Assembly (NCBI RefSeq): GCF_004210215.2
Contig: NZ_CP067394.1
Span: forward strand, 3,968,001 to 4,032,000
Direction: 5' to 3'
DNA from: Cryobacterium sp. SO1
Lineage (GTDB): Bacteria > Actinomycetota > Actinomycetes > Actinomycetales > Microbacteriaceae
Length of the DNA stretch: 64,000 nucleotides
Shown: positions 10,121-18,359 of the stretch, piece after piece
Position numbering within the stretch: the first letter of the stretch is position 1
How the letters are laid out: the number at the start of each line of letters is the position of its first letter
Made by a program: the position numbers and the translations under genes
Notes under the pieces: generated by a model
Seen by the model: only the letters and a program-made list of their open reading frames with translations
What the model was told of the DNA's origin: nothing
Databases searched by the model: none

Positions 10121-10131
10121 CGTGTCACACG
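10121..10131. promoter_or_regulatory. Short perfect palindrome behind the LuxR gene
   Basis: CGTGTCACACG, 5-bp arms around one base, lies 22 bp after the regulator's stop and about 190 bp before the small ORF. LuxR-type dimers bind short palindromes, so an operator is possible, but an 11-bp palindrome can also occur by chance. Confidence 0.2.
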
Positions 10132-10318
10132 ACCAGCTATGGCGAAAAGGGGCTGCATCACGTCGTGGACCTCGAATTAAGTCAAATTACTGATGACCAG
10201 ACGAAGGTCCGATGCAACGATTCATCTGAACCGTTTAGGGCCTCAAGTACCCGAGATCTCGTCGGAATCCCTGACCGCGCGTCAATTCGGATCACAACCA
10301 AATCGAGAGTGAGCAATC

Positions 10319-10390
10319 ATGCAGACCATTCAAGAAATTCTCCTAGCCCTGGCCAACCTGTTCAGCATCATTGGTTCTTACGCGGCATAG
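10319..10390 (+). CDS. Putative 23-residue amphipathic peptide
   Basis: ATG-to-TAG ORF of 23 codons, preceded by a purine-rich GAGAGTGAG stretch 5-13 bases upstream that could serve as a ribosome-binding site. The product starts MQTIQEILLALANLF and continues with SIIGSYAA. Ile/Leu/Phe occur at 4, 7, 8, 11, 14, 15 and 18, opposite Gln, Glu, Asn, Ser and Gly, so a helix would be strongly amphipathic with almost no charge. It sits between a LuxR-type regulator and a strong terminator. I recognise no family; a membrane-active, signalling or toxin-like peptide is conceivable. It could also be chance, since an overlapping longer frame (10114-10614) looks non-coding. Confidence 0.4.
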   Translation: MQTIQEILLALANLFSIIGSYAA

Positions 10391-10548
10391 CGCCCCTGAG
10401 CCGCACGATGCGGTTCGAGAATGCCACGACCGAATCGATCGTGAAACCGGCTCGCCACAACGTCGGAATGTCAACCTCCGCCTCATCGACTCGCGCAGAC
10501 TCCGCCACGACTGAGCCCGCGCCCACGACTGTCGATAGGAGCACCACC
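10391..10548. other. Spacer between small ORF and terminator
   Basis: No convincing coding sequence. Together with 10099-10318 this makes a roughly 450-bp gene-poor stretch whose only candidate products are the 23-residue ORF or an untranslated RNA ending at the terminator beginning at 10549. Confidence 0.5.
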
Positions 10549-10590
10549 GGCGGCCCGGGTCTCACCCGGGCCGCCACTTTTCATCTTTTG
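10549..10590 (+). terminator. Strong intrinsic terminator
   Basis: Perfect 12-bp stem GGCGGCCCGGGT / ACCCGGGCCGCC with a 3-base CTC loop (10549-10575), followed by the T-rich tail ACTTTTCATCTTTT. The tail is on the plus strand, so it ends rightward transcription from the LuxR gene or small ORF. It implies a real transcript reaches this point. Confidence 0.88.
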
Positions 10591-10749
10591 GATCGCTGCG
10601 AGCCGGGTCCTTGACCGGTATGCCCGAGTCTGGGACCAGCTCCAAGCACTCAGTCGCCGGCAGGAATTCGAGAATCCGCTGCACGTGCCCGTGCACGCAT
10701 CCTGGCCGAGTGACGCTGAAATCTACTTCTCCCTCGTTCAACGAGGAGC

Positions 10750-11052
10750 TCAGGAGGCCAGTCGCTCGGCCGTTCCTGTGCCGGCGCCGGCCGGCGCCAC
10801 ACCGTCTTCTGACTGGCTGATCTCTGCCCACACCGCATCGAGGGACAGGCCGAGCACCTCGGCGATCGCCGCGATGGTCGGGAAGGCCGGGGTCGCGATG
10901 CGGCCCGATTCGATCTTGCGCAGGGTCTCCGGCGAGACGTCGGCCGCCAGGGCGGTGTGCAGCATCGAGCGCTCGCCCCTGGCGGAACGGAGGAGCGCGC
11001 CGAGGCGCGCGCCGCGCTCGAGCTCGGCGGGGGTGAGCGGCAACCTGACCAT
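10750..11052 (-). CDS. Small XRE-family transcriptional regulator
   Basis: A 100-residue DNA-binding protein with a Cro/CI-type helix-turn-helix over about residues 15-75: GALLRSARGERSMLHTALAADVSPETLRKIESGRIATPAFPTIAAIAEVLGLSLD, where the SPETLRKIESGR segment is the recognition helix. The tail is Ala/Gly-rich and probably disordered. It is transcribed divergently from the methionine aminopeptidase gene; the 63-bp gap contains the inverted repeat TACCGG-N10-CCGGTA overlapping likely -10 boxes of both genes. Inferred: it represses itself and perhaps the aminopeptidase gene. The target beyond that is unknown. Confidence 0.85.
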   Translation of the reverse strand: MVRLPLTPAELERGARLGALLRSARGERSMLHTALAADVSPETLRKIESGRIATPAFPTIAAIAEVLGLSLDAVWAEISQSEDGVAPAGAGTGTAERLAS

Positions 11053-11063
11053 GACGATCAGTC

Positions 11064-11085
11064 TACCGGGATAATATGGCCGGTA
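11064..11085. promoter_or_regulatory. Operator-like inverted repeat in the XRE/map divergent promoter
   Basis: Perfect 6-bp arms TACCGG and CCGGTA separated by 10 bp. The spacer GATAATATGG supplies a GATAAT -10-like box for the rightward gene and TATTAT on the other strand for the XRE gene, so a bound repressor would block both promoters. Confidence 0.5.
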
Positions 11086-11115
11086 TAGTTATTGGTTCCA
11101 CGAGAAGGGCACCGC

Positions 11116-11928
11116 ATGATCGAGATCCTGAACCCCGCCGAGCTGGCCAAAGCGCGGATGTCCGGCGCCCTGGTCGCCGACATCCTGCAGAGCCTGAAGA
11201 GCCGCAGCACGGCGGGCACCAACCTCCTGGACATCGACCGGTGGGCCCAGGCCATGATCGCCCTGGCCGGCGCCGAGTCCTGTTACGTCGACTACGCGCC
11301 GTCCTTCGGGCGCGGCCCGTTCGGCCACTACATTTGCACCGCCGTGAACGACGCCGTGCTGCACGGGCTCCCGCACGACTACGCGCTGGCGGACGGTGAC
11401 CTGCTCACTCTCGACCTCGCTGTCTCCCTCGATGGCATCGCGGCGGACTCGGCCATCAGCTTCGTCGTGGGTGACTCGGAGCCGGCGGAGAGCCTTGCAC
11501 TGATCGACGCGACCGAACGTGCACTGGTCGCGGGGATCGCCGCCGCCGCACCCGGAGCCCGAATCGGCGATCTCTCCCATGCCATCGGCTCCGTCCTCAA
11601 AGAGGCCGGCTACCCGATCAACGTGGACTTCGGCGGTCACGGCATCGGCTCGACGATGCACCAGGACCCGCACGTGTCGAACACCGGCCGGCCCGGGCGG
11701 GGCTACCGGTTGCGCCCCGGGCTGCTGCTGGCCCTGGAGCCGTGGGTCATGGTCGGCACCGCCGAACTGATCACCGACGCCGACGGTTGGACCCTCCGCA
11801 GCGCGACGGGCAGCCGCACGGCGCACAGCGAGCACACCATCGCGATCACCGACGACGGCGCAGAGATCCTCACCCTGCCCACGCCGCGTGCCCAGACCAC
11901 ACACGGGTTGATCAGGGAACTCGGGTAA
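11116..11928 (+). CDS. map: Type I methionine aminopeptidase
   Basis: M24-family metalloenzyme that removes the initiator Met from nascent proteins in the cytosol; 270 residues. The metal ligands can be placed: Asp in LLTLDLAV, Asp in [11 protein letters not shown], His in [12 protein letters not shown], Glu in LALEPWV and Glu in HSEHTIAI; the substrate His is in [11 protein letters not shown] 11116 is preferred (GAAGGG seven bases upstream); the frame opens further at TTG 11092, which would overlap the promoter region. The Cys of the MetAP1 pocket ([10 protein letters not shown]) is present. It lies next to a divergent XRE regulator, unlike the usual ribosomal-operon map, so it may be a second copy. 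Confidence 0.93.
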   Translation: MIEILNPAELAKARMSGALVADILQSLKSRSTAGTNLLDIDRWAQAMIALAGAESCYVDYAPSFGRGPFGHYICTAVNDAVLHGLPHDYALADGDLLTLDLAVSLDGIAADSAISFVVGDSEPAESLALIDATERALVAGIAAAAPGARIGDLSHAIGSVLKEAGYPINVDFGGHGIGSTMHQDPHVSNTGRPGRGYRLRPGLLLALEPWVMVGTAELITDADGWTLRSATGSRTAHSEHTIAITDDGAEILTLPTPRAQTTHGLIRELG

Positions 11929-11999
11929 ATTATCGACAGGTGAGCTGGGAAGTCTGGTCAGCACTCGCACGACCGACCCCCCACACCCTCTGGAGTGCC

Positions 12000-13409
12000 T
12001 TGACACACGACACCCCCCACCCGCTGACCCCCGACACGGTTCCCTCCCGCGGCAGCTACCGCGAGAAGCTCCGCATCGGCGCGATCCTCCGCAAGGAAAC
12101 CGTCGGCGGCTTCCTGCTGGTCGCCGCCGCCGCGGTCGCCCTGATCTGGGCCAACTCGCCCGCGTCCGAGGCCTATTTCGCCCTACGCGACTTCCGGATC
12201 GGCTACGCACCGTGGCACCTGGAACTCAGTCTGGGCGCCTGGGCGGCCGACGGACTGCTGGCGATCTTCTTCTTCCTGGTCGGCCTTGAGCTCAAAAAGG
12301 AACTCGTGGACGGCGACCTGCGCTCCCCGTCCCGGGCCATCGTGCCCGTCGCCGCAGCGATGGGCGGCGTGGCCGTGCCCGCGTTGTTCTACGCCGGAGT
12401 CAACCTGGTCAGCCCGGAGACCCTGCGCGGCTGGGCCATCCCCACCGCCACCGACATCGCCTTCGCTGTGGCGGTGCTGGCCATCGTGGGCTCGCACCTG
12501 CCCAGCGCCCTGCGCCTCTTCCTGCTCACCCTGGCCGTGGTCGATGACCTGCTGGCCATCTCGATCATCGCCGTGTTCTACTCCGATGACGTGCAGTTCA
12601 GCCCGCTGCTGTTCGCGCTGATCCCGCTCGCGCTGTACACCGTCCTCGCCCAGAAGTACCGGCGCTTCTTCGCCGAGAAGGCCTGGGCCGCCTGGCTGAT
12701 CCTGCTGCCGCTGGGCTTCGCCGTGTGGGCCCTCGTGCACGCCGGCGGCATCCACGCCACCGTGGCCGGGGTCCTGCTCGGCTTCGCCGTGCCGGTCATC
12801 CACCGCCGCGCCCGCCCCGACCGGCCCGCCGCGGAGGGACCAGGCCTGTCGGAGAACTTCGAGCACCGCTTCCGCCCGCTCTCGGCCGGCTTCGCCGTGC
12901 CGGTCTTCGCGTTCTTCTCCGCCGGCGTCACCGTGGGCGGCTGGGCCGGCCTGGTCGGCGCGCTCACCGACCCCGTGGCGATCGGAATCATCGTGGGACT
13001 GGTGCTCGGCAAGCCCGTGGGCATCGTGGGCACGACCTGGCTGCTGACCAGGCTCACCCCGGTGAAGCTCGACCCGGCGCTCCGCTGGATCGACCTGATC
13101 GGCGTGGCGATCCTCGCCGGCATCGGCTTCACGGTGTCGCTGCTCATCGCCGACCTGAGCTTCGGGGCCGGCGGGCTCGCCAACGACCACGCCAAGGTGG
13201 GCATCCTGGTCGCCTCCATCACCGCCGCCCTGCTCGCCTCGGTGATCCTCCGCGCCCGCAACCGCGTCTACCGCCGCATCGAGCAGGCCGACGCGGTGGA
13301 TGCCGACGGCGACGGCATCCCCGACGTCTACCAGCAGCCGGCGCCCGGTCAGCCGTTGAGGGAGTACAGGCTGAGCGCGTTGCCGTCCGGATCGACGAAG
13401 TCGACGTAG
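12000..13409 (+). CDS. nhaA: Na+/H+ antiporter NhaA
   Basis: Membrane antiporter exporting Na+ in exchange for H+, important for pH and salt tolerance. The 469-residue product has about 12 helices and the family motifs: [23 protein letters not shown] (Asp of the translocation site) and the paired aspartates in [13 protein letters not shown] 12000 was chosen because GGAG sits just upstream and the protein then begins a few residues before the conserved REKLRIG block; the frame stays open to 11742 through the map gene but that part is non-homologous. The 3' end overlaps the convergent VOC gene by 61 bp, giving an unusual C-terminal tail. Confidence 0.94.
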   Translation: MTHDTPHPLTPDTVPSRGSYREKLRIGAILRKETVGGFLLVAAAAVALIWANSPASEAYFALRDFRIGYAPWHLELSLGAWAADGLLAIFFFLVGLELKKELVDGDLRSPSRAIVPVAAAMGGVAVPALFYAGVNLVSPETLRGWAIPTATDIAFAVAVLAIVGSHLPSALRLFLLTLAVVDDLLAISIIAVFYSDDVQFSPLLFALIPLALYTVLAQKYRRFFAEKAWAAWLILLPLGFAVWALVHAGGIHATVAGVLLGFAVPVIHRRARPDRPAAEGPGLSENFEHRFRPLSAGFAVPVFAFFSAGVTVGGWAGLVGALTDPVAIGIIVGLVLGKPVGIVGTTWLLTRLTPVKLDPALRWIDLIGVAILAGIGFTVSLLIADLSFGAGGLANDHAKVGILVASITAALLASVILRARNRVYRRIEQADAVDADGDGIPDVYQQPAPGQPLREYRLSALPSGSTKST

Positions 13410-13699
13410 TCCACAACGCCGGGCACGTGCTCCAGCGGGCCGAGCGTCAGGCCCAGCCCGGTGAGGCGGCGGTACTCGGCGGATGCGTCCGGAACGCCGA
13501 GCCGCAGGATCACCTGGGCCCCGGTGCGCCCGGGCGGTTCCTCGCTGAGTTGCAGGTCGATAGGCCCGAGCACGATTTCAATCACCCCCGGGGCGGGTTC
13601 CACCGCCGGCACGGTCAACTCGAACACCCGTCTGTACCAGGCCTCGGCGGCCGCCAGATCGCGGACGGGCAGGCCGATGGTTGCGCTCGTCACCTTCAT
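13349..13699 (-). CDS. VOC (glyoxalase/bleomycin-resistance) family protein
   Basis: A 116-residue vicinal-oxygen-chelate fold protein: [15 protein letters not shown] near the N-terminus, then repeated beta-alpha-beta-beta-beta units ending [18 protein letters not shown], with an acidic residue in the C-terminal DPDGN motif typical of metal-binding VOC sites. Family members range from glyoxalases to antibiotic-binding proteins, so substrate is unknown. Start taken at ATG 13699; an in-frame ATG at 13708 adds three residues. The gene overlaps the end of nhaA tail-to-tail. Confidence 0.85.
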   Translation of the reverse strand: MKVTSATIGLPVRDLAAAEAWYRRVFELTVPAVEPAPGVIEIVLGPIDLQLSEEPPGRTGAQVILRLGVPDASAEYRRLTGLGLTLGPLEHVPGVVDYVDFVDPDGNALSLYSLNG

Positions 13700-13735
13700 G
13701 GCGCCCATCTCACCGCGTGAGCTCCGCGCACGCAA

Positions 13736-13766
13736 GAGCCCGCCGCCGCTTCGGCGGGGCGGGCTC
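13736..13766 (-). terminator. Terminator hairpin after the ABC permease gene
   Basis: GAGCCCGCC-x-CCGC, TTCG loop, GCGG-x-GCGGGCTC: a long GC stem with a stable tetraloop starting 19 bp after the permease stop (leftward transcription). No clear U-tract follows, as is usual for actinobacterial hairpin terminators. Confidence 0.7.
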
Positions 13767-13784
13767 AGGGCGAGCGACCGGAGA

Positions 13785-15074
13785 CTATTCGTAGCGGAGC
13801 GACTCGATCGGGTCCTGCCGGGCGGCGCGCAGGGCCGGGATGGTGCCGGCCAGGAAGGCCAGGCCCATCACGGTGAGCACGATGGTGGCGAGCGCCGCCG
13901 GGTCGAAGGCCACCAGGGTGAGCCCGGGCAGGTCGGCCAGCAGGGTGTCGGCGAGCAGAGCGTTGGCGCCCAGGCCGGCCAGCATGCCGACACCCACACC
14001 GAGTGCGCTGCCCATCAGGCCGATGAACACGGCCTCCAGGCTGAACAGGCCGAAGATCTTGCCGCCGCCCAGGCCCATGGCCTTCATCAGGCCGATCTCC
14101 CTGGTGCGTTCCTGCACGCTCATCAGCAGGGTGTTCACGATGCCGAAACCGGCGGCCAGCAGGGCGATCACGGCGAACCCGTTGAGCACCAGCACGATGC
14201 CGTCGATGACGGCCTTGAACGCGCCGATGGCGTCCTCGACGGTGGTGCCGGTGTAGCCCAAATCGCCCAGCGACTCCTTCAGCGCGGTGAGGTCGGCATC
14301 CGTACCGGTGGGGTCGAACCGCACGATGGCCTGTGCGTAGCTGTCCTTGCCCGCGTCGGAGAGGCCGACGCTCTGGGTGTCGTAGAGGGTCTGGGTCAGT
14401 GTCTCGTTCGCGGTGAACGCCGTCGAACCCACCAGCCCCTCCTCGGCCACACCCATGATCGTGGCGGTGACCTGTGACTGCGTGCCTTGCACATCCGTCA
14501 CGCCGAAGGTCAGCGTCTGGCCCACCGCGGCATCCGCATCGGCGAAGCCGAGGGCGTCGACGTAGGAGACCGGGATGGCGACCTCGTTGGTGCTGCTGGC
14601 CGCGGCGGGTTCGGCGCCGGCGGCAAGGTCGAGGGCCATGCCGGGGATGAAGCTGCCGACGGTGGCCTCGTAGGCCGTGCCGTCACCGACCTGCACGTAG
14701 TCGGGGCTGACCCGCAGCTGCGGTTCGACCGAGAGCACGCCGTCCACGTCCTCGATGGCGGTGAGGTCGGTGGAGGTGAGGGCCACGACCGTCGAACCCG
14801 GGCGACCCGTGGCGGCTGCGACGGCCCGGGCGTCCGGGTCGTATTCGACCGGGCCATCCGCGGCGTCTTCGGCAGCCCTGGTGACGGTGAGCACGTCGTC
14901 GGCGCCGATCGAGGCCACCGTCGTGTCGATGTACTGGTTGATGCCGGTGCCGACCCCGCTGGTGAGGGTGAGCGTGAAGGCGCCGATGAAGATGGCGAGC
15001 ACCGTGAGCGTGGTGCGGGTCTTGCTGCGCAGGCTGTTCTTCACGGCCGAGCGCACGAGGTCGAAGACGTTCAC
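13785..15074 (-). CDS. ABC transporter permease, FtsX/MacB type
   Basis: Integral membrane half of a MacB-like exporter, 429 residues. One membrane helix follows the basic leader (RSKTRTTLTVLAIFIGAFTLTL, about residues 17-40). A large extracytoplasmic MacB-PCD domain follows (about 45-270), and three helices make the C-terminal FtsX domain (about 285-420) with the conserved VQERTREIGLMKAMG loop. These systems transport or sense peptides, lipids or antibiotics by mechanotransmission rather than classical pumping. The gene begins in a 4-bp overlap with its ATPase gene and is divergent from a two-component system that may control it. Confidence 0.93.
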   Translation of the reverse strand: MNVFDLVRSAVKNSLRSKTRTTLTVLAIFIGAFTLTLTSGVGTGINQYIDTTVASIGADDVLTVTRAAEDAADGPVEYDPDARAVAAATGRPGSTVVALTSTDLTAIEDVDGVLSVEPQLRVSPDYVQVGDGTAYEATVGSFIPGMALDLAAGAEPAAASSTNEVAIPVSYVDALGFADADAAVGQTLTFGVTDVQGTQSQVTATIMGVAEEGLVGSTAFTANETLTQTLYDTQSVGLSDAGKDSYAQAIVRFDPTGTDADLTALKESLGDLGYTGTTVEDAIGAFKAVIDGIVLVLNGFAVIALLAAGFGIVNTLLMSVQERTREIGLMKAMGLGGGKIFGLFSLEAVFIGLMGSALGVGVGMLAGLGANALLADTLLADLPGLTLVAFDPAALATIVLTVMGLAFLAGTIPALRAARQDPIESLRYE

Positions 15075-15808
15075 GAGCGCACCTCTTCACCACTTGACGC
15101 TGCGGCCGGGGTTGCGGGCACCGCGTGCAGACTGTCGACGATGAGGCCGTCGCGGATGTACACGCGGCGGTCGCACCGGGCCGCGAGATCCTCGTCGTGG
15201 GTCACGATGATGAGGGTGATGCCGTTCTCCTTCTGCAGCGAGAACAGGATGTCCTCAACGACCTTGCCGGTGGCGGAGTCGAGGTTGCCGGTGGGTTCGT
15301 CGGCGAAGATGACGCTGGGGTTGTTCACCAGCGCCCGGGCGATCACCACCCGCTGCTTCTGCCCGCCCGAGAGGTCGATGGCTTTGTTCTTGGCCTTGTC
15401 GGCCAGCTCCAGCTGCTCCAGGGCTGCCATTCCGCGGCGTTTGCGCTCGGCACCGCCGATGCCGGCGATCTGCAGCGGCAGCGTCACGTTCTCCAGCACG
15501 CTCGTGTTGGGCGTGAGGAAGAACTGCTGGAAGACGAAACCGAAGGTCTCGTTGCGGGTCTGGTTGACGACCTTGCCGCTCAGCGCACTGGCGTCGCGAC
15601 CACTGAGCTCCACGGCACCGGCGCTGGGGTTGTCCAGAAGCGCCAGCAGGTGCATGAGGGTGGACTTGCCCGACCCGCTCTTGCCGACGATGGCTATGGA
15701 CTCGCCCTGCTGGACGTCGAGGGAGACGCCCTTGAGGGCGTCGAACCGGGTGGCGCCGCGGCCGTACGACTTGTGTATGTCGCGGGCTGCGAGAATTGGC
15801 ACGGTCAT
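15071..15808 (-). CDS. ABC transporter ATP-binding protein, LolD/MacB type
   Basis: Cytoplasmic ATPase partner of the downstream permease, 245 residues. Motifs: Walker A GKSGSGKST, Q-loop FGFVFQQFFL, signature LSGGQKQRV, Walker B VIFADEPTG and the switch His in IIVTHDEDLA. The start at ATG 15808 is supported by AGGAG upstream; the frame continues upstream through a 15-bp tandem repeat that would encode a meaningless His/Ser-rich tract. Operon with the permease (ATGA overlap). Confidence 0.95.
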   Translation of the reverse strand: MTVPILAARDIHKSYGRGATRFDALKGVSLDVQQGESIAIVGKSGSGKSTLMHLLALLDNPSAGAVELSGRDASALSGKVVNQTRNETFGFVFQQFFLTPNTSVLENVTLPLQIAGIGGAERKRRGMAALEQLELADKAKNKAIDLSGGQKQRVVIARALVNNPSVIFADEPTGNLDSATGKVVEDILFSLQKENGITLIIVTHDEDLAARCDRRVYIRDGLIVDSLHAVPATPAAASSGEEVRS

Positions 15809-15829
15809 GGGTGGGCTCTCCTGGTTGGT

Positions 15830-15919
15830 GCGCTGATGGGTGCTGCGCTGATGGGTGCTGCGGTGATGGGCACTGCGGTGATGGGTGCTGCGGTGATGGG
15901 TGCTGCGCTGATGGGCGCT
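15830..15919. repeat. 15-bp tandem repeat in the ABC/two-component spacer
   Basis: Six units of exactly 15 bp based on GCGCTGATGGGTGCT, with few substitutions, starting 22 bp upstream of the ABC ATPase start. Because 15 is a multiple of three, frames through it stay open and code for five-residue repeats, but no start or RBS supports a gene. It lies in the leader or promoter of the ABC operon. Confidence 0.9.
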
Positions 15920-16132
15920 GCGCGAGTAGGCGTGCCGGCCGGACCGACCCGGATCGGGCCGGCCCAACGGCACGACTCCAGTCTGCCCGGACCCGCCAAG
16001 CCCGGTCATCCTCCCGTTGTGGCAATCCGGCCGTACCACGAGGTGCACGGTCTCGCCGCGAGCCGGAGCCGGCCTACCACGAACGCAGTATGTGCGGCAC
16101 CCGCGATGGTGGGCTGACGCGGCGCCGATCGG
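15920..16132. other. Divergent spacer between ABC operon and two-component operon
   Basis: No coding sequence seen. With the adjacent tandem repeat and the TTGACA promoter it forms the 370-bp control region between the leftward transporter and the rightward kinase genes. Confidence 0.5.
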
Positions 16133-16161
16133 TTGACAGAATGGTGATCGAGCCCGATTCT
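16133..16161 (+). promoter_or_regulatory. Putative sigma-70 promoter of the histidine kinase operon
   Basis: A consensus -35 box TTGACA (16133-16138), a 17-bp spacer and a weak -10 GATTCT (16156-16161). It would start transcription about 10 bp before the GTG start, so the leader would be very short; the GGGAGG ribosome site partly overlaps it, which lowers confidence. Confidence 0.4.
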
Positions 16162-16178
16162 TCGGGCGGGAGGACACC

Positions 16179-17498
16179 GTGCGGACCCAACGCGACCAGG
16201 CACCGACACGACGGCACCCCCGCTCCTCCGCTCGCACTGCGTCCGGGCACGCCGAGGCCGACCCGGCCGGCCGCGACTTCTCGCCGCTGTCCAGGCTGCC
16301 CGCCTGGCTTCGCCACGGCATCCTGCTGCTTGTCGTGCTCGGTCCCAGCTTCGCCCGCACCGACATCGGCGGCAACATCATCTCCAGCCCCGCGGCGTTC
16401 GGGTTTGCGCTGGTCTCGGCGGGCGCGGTACTGCTACGCCGGCGGGCGCCGCTGGTGGGCGCATCCGCGGCTGTCGTGGCGTGCGCGCTCGGCTTCGCAG
16501 TGGACGGGCCGGTCGTAACTTACCTCATTGCTGTGCTGATCGGGGTGTTCGCGGTGGCGCGCTGGCTGCCGCGACGCACCTCGCTGATCTTCTCCGGCGT
16601 CACCGTGCTGGTGATCGGCGCGGCCACCCTCGTGTTCCTCGACTCGACGTGGCACGACGCGCGCGCCATGCTGCAGCTGGCCGCGTTCGTCGGCTTCGCC
16701 ACCGCCGCGGGAGACGCCAACCGGTCGCACGCGGCCTACATCCGCGGCATCACCGAGCGGGCTCGCCGGGCCGAGGAGACCAAGGAGGCCGAGGCGCTCC
16801 GTCGGGTGGCCGAGGAGCGCCTGCGCATCGCCCGCGACCTGCACGACCTGCTCGCCCACCAGATCGCCGTGATCAACCTGCACTCCAGCGTCGCCTCCCA
16901 GGCGCTGCCCGCCCGGCCCGACGACGCCGAGAAGTCGCTGGCGACCATCCGCGAGGCCGCCCGCACGGTGCTCGGTGAAATCGGCAGCCTTCTGTCGGTG
17001 CTGCGTGCCACGGATGCCGGCGGCACCGGCCTGACGACGGCGCCGGTGGCCGGGCTCGCCGACCTCGAGCCGCTGCTGATCGACTTCGAGCGGAGCGGGT
17101 TGCGGGTGGACCACCGGGTGGTCGGCACACCCCGGCCGCTGCCCGGCGCCGTCGACATGGTGGCGTATCGCGTGGTGCAGGAGGCGCTGACCAACGCGCA
17201 CAAACACGGCGCCGACCGCTCCGCGCTGCTTCACCTGGACTACCAGCCGGCCGCCGTGGAGGTCACGGTGACCAACACCGTGGATCCGCCCGCGACCGCC
17301 ATATCGTCAGCCGAGCCGTCGGCCGGTGCCGGGCACGGTCTGCTCGGCGCCCGGGAACGGGTCGGCTCGGTTGGCGGCCGGCTCAGCGCCGCCAGGGGGC
17401 CGGGCCCGGTGTTCAGGTTCACCGCCTGGCTGCCCACCGACACCGACCGTCCCCTCCCCGATCCGGCCGTGGATCTGCAACCGAATGGTGCCTCATGA
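16179..17498 (+). CDS. Two-component sensor histidine kinase, NarL/DesK class
   Basis: Membrane sensor kinase, 439 residues. Five or six helices occupy about residues 45-185, with no large outer domain, as in kinases that sense membrane or antibiotic stress with an ABC partner. A HisKA_3 dimerisation domain follows with RIARDLHDLLAHQIAVI (phospho-His about residue 228), then an HATPase domain with NAHKHG and GHGLLGARERV. GTG 16179 has GGGAGG seven bases upstream. The stop overlaps the regulator start (ATGA). Inferred partner and target: the divergent MacB-like ABC transporter. Confidence 0.93.
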   Translation: MRTQRDQAPTRRHPRSSARTASGHAEADPAGRDFSPLSRLPAWLRHGILLLVVLGPSFARTDIGGNIISSPAAFGFALVSAGAVLLRRRAPLVGASAAVVACALGFAVDGPVVTYLIAVLIGVFAVARWLPRRTSLIFSGVTVLVIGAATLVFLDSTWHDARAMLQLAAFVGFATAAGDANRSHAAYIRGITERARRAEETKEAEALRRVAEERLRIARDLHDLLAHQIAVINLHSSVASQALPARPDDAEKSLATIREAARTVLGEIGSLLSVLRATDAGGTGLTTAPVAGLADLEPLLIDFERSGLRVDHRVVGTPRPLPGAVDMVAYRVVQEALTNAHKHGADRSALLHLDYQPAAVEVTVTNTVDPPATAISSAEPSAGAGHGLLGARERVGSVGGRLSAARGPGPVFRFTAWLPTDTDRPLPDPAVDLQPNGAS

Positions 17499-18166
17499 TC
17501 TCCGTAGTCCTCGCCGACGACCAGTCCCTGATCCGCACCGCCGTGGCCGAGCTGGTCTCGCACGAGGAGGGATTCCGCGTGGCCGGCCAGGCCGGCAACG
17601 GTCGTGAGGCCGTGCAGGTGGTGCGCGAGACGCGGCCGGACATCGTGCTGATGGACATCCGGATGCCGGTGATGGACGGCATCCAGGCGACCGCGGCGAT
17701 CTGCGCCGACCCGGCGCTGGCGGCGACCCGCATCATCGTGCTCACCACGTTCGAGGAGGACGAGTACGTGCTGCAGGCGCTGCGAGCCGGCGCCAGCGGG
17801 TTCGTCGGCAAGGGCACCGAGGCGCAGGACCTGATGAACGCCATCCGCATCGTGCACGGCGGCGACGCCCTGCTCTCGCCGCGCGCCACCAGGGCCCTGA
17901 TCGACCGCTACACCGCACCCGCCGTGCCTGCCACGCTCGAGGCTCCCGCCGCCCTGGCGCTGCTCACCGAGCGGGAGCTGGAGATCCTGCTGCTCGTGGG
18001 CCGCGGCCACGGTAACGGCGCCATCGCCGACGAGTTGGTGATCTCCCCGCACACCGCCAAGACCCACGTGAACCGCATGATGACCAAGCTCGGCGCGCAC
18101 GACCGCGCCCAGCTGGTGATCATCGCCTACGAATCGGGCCTGCTGGTGCCCGGCGCCCACCCCTGA
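17495..18166 (+). CDS. Response regulator, NarL/FixJ family
   Basis: Transcription factor of 223 residues. Receiver domain: acidic pair ADDQ near residue 7, phospho-Asp in IVLMDIRMP (about 54), Thr in VLTTFEED and Lys in FVGKGTEAQD. C-terminal LuxR helix-turn-helix: LTERELEILLLVGRGHGNGAIADELVIS, then HTAKTHVNRMMTKLGAHDRAQ. It is co-translated with the upstream kinase and is followed by a run of three 58-bp palindromes that may end its transcript. Confidence 0.95.
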   Translation: MISVVLADDQSLIRTAVAELVSHEEGFRVAGQAGNGREAVQVVRETRPDIVLMDIRMPVMDGIQATAAICADPALAATRIIVLTTFEEDEYVLQALRAGASGFVGKGTEAQDLMNAIRIVHGGDALLSPRATRALIDRYTAPAVPATLEAPAALALLTERELEILLLVGRGHGNGAIADELVISPHTAKTHVNRMMTKLGAHDRAQLVIIAYESGLLVPGAHP

Positions 18167-18184
18167 TCCCCTCCTACCCTTTCG

Positions 18185-18242
18185 TGACTCGCCCATTTTC
18201 GCTAGTCCAGCCGCCCCAGCACTAGCGAAAACGGGCGAGTCA
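18185..18242. repeat. 58-bp palindromic repeat, copy 1
   Basis: Inverted repeat with arms TGACTCGCCC-x-TTTTCGCTAGT and ACTAGCGAAAA-x-GGGCGAGTCA around a C-rich loop. It starts 19 bp after the response-regulator stop. Short GCGAGTCAG direct repeats follow it. Two related copies lie at 18288-18343 and 18360-18417. Confidence 0.88.
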
Positions 18243-18287
18243 GGCGAGTCAGGCGAGTCAGGCGAGGTGGCGAGGTGGCGAGGGGGC

Positions 18288-18343
18288 GACTCGCCCGAGT
18301 TTGCTAGTCCAGCCGGGCGCGCACTAGCGAAAACGGGCAAGTC
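18288..18343. repeat. 58-bp palindromic repeat family, copy 2 (56 bp)
   Basis: Arms GACTCGCCCGAGTTTGCTAGT and ACTAGCGAAAACGGGCAAGTC around the loop CCAGCCGGGCGCGC. Pairing is less perfect than in copy 1; the left arm matches copy 3 more closely. Confidence 0.85.
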
Positions 18344-18359
18344 AACCCACCCGAGGCGG

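Noticed and set aside
10114..10614. 166-codon plus-strand frame after the LuxR regulator
   Set aside because: It runs through the perfect terminator stem and its T-rich tail and encodes a featureless polar chain. The shorter 10319-10390 ORF is more plausible.
11742..11999. N-terminal extension of NhaA
   Set aside because: It overlaps the aminopeptidase gene out of frame and has no similarity to antiporters; TTG 12000 has a ribosome site.
15830..15919. Coding repeat protein upstream of the ABC ATPase
   Set aside because: Frames are open only because the period is 15 bp. No start codon with a ribosome site, and the ATPase has a strong start at 15808.
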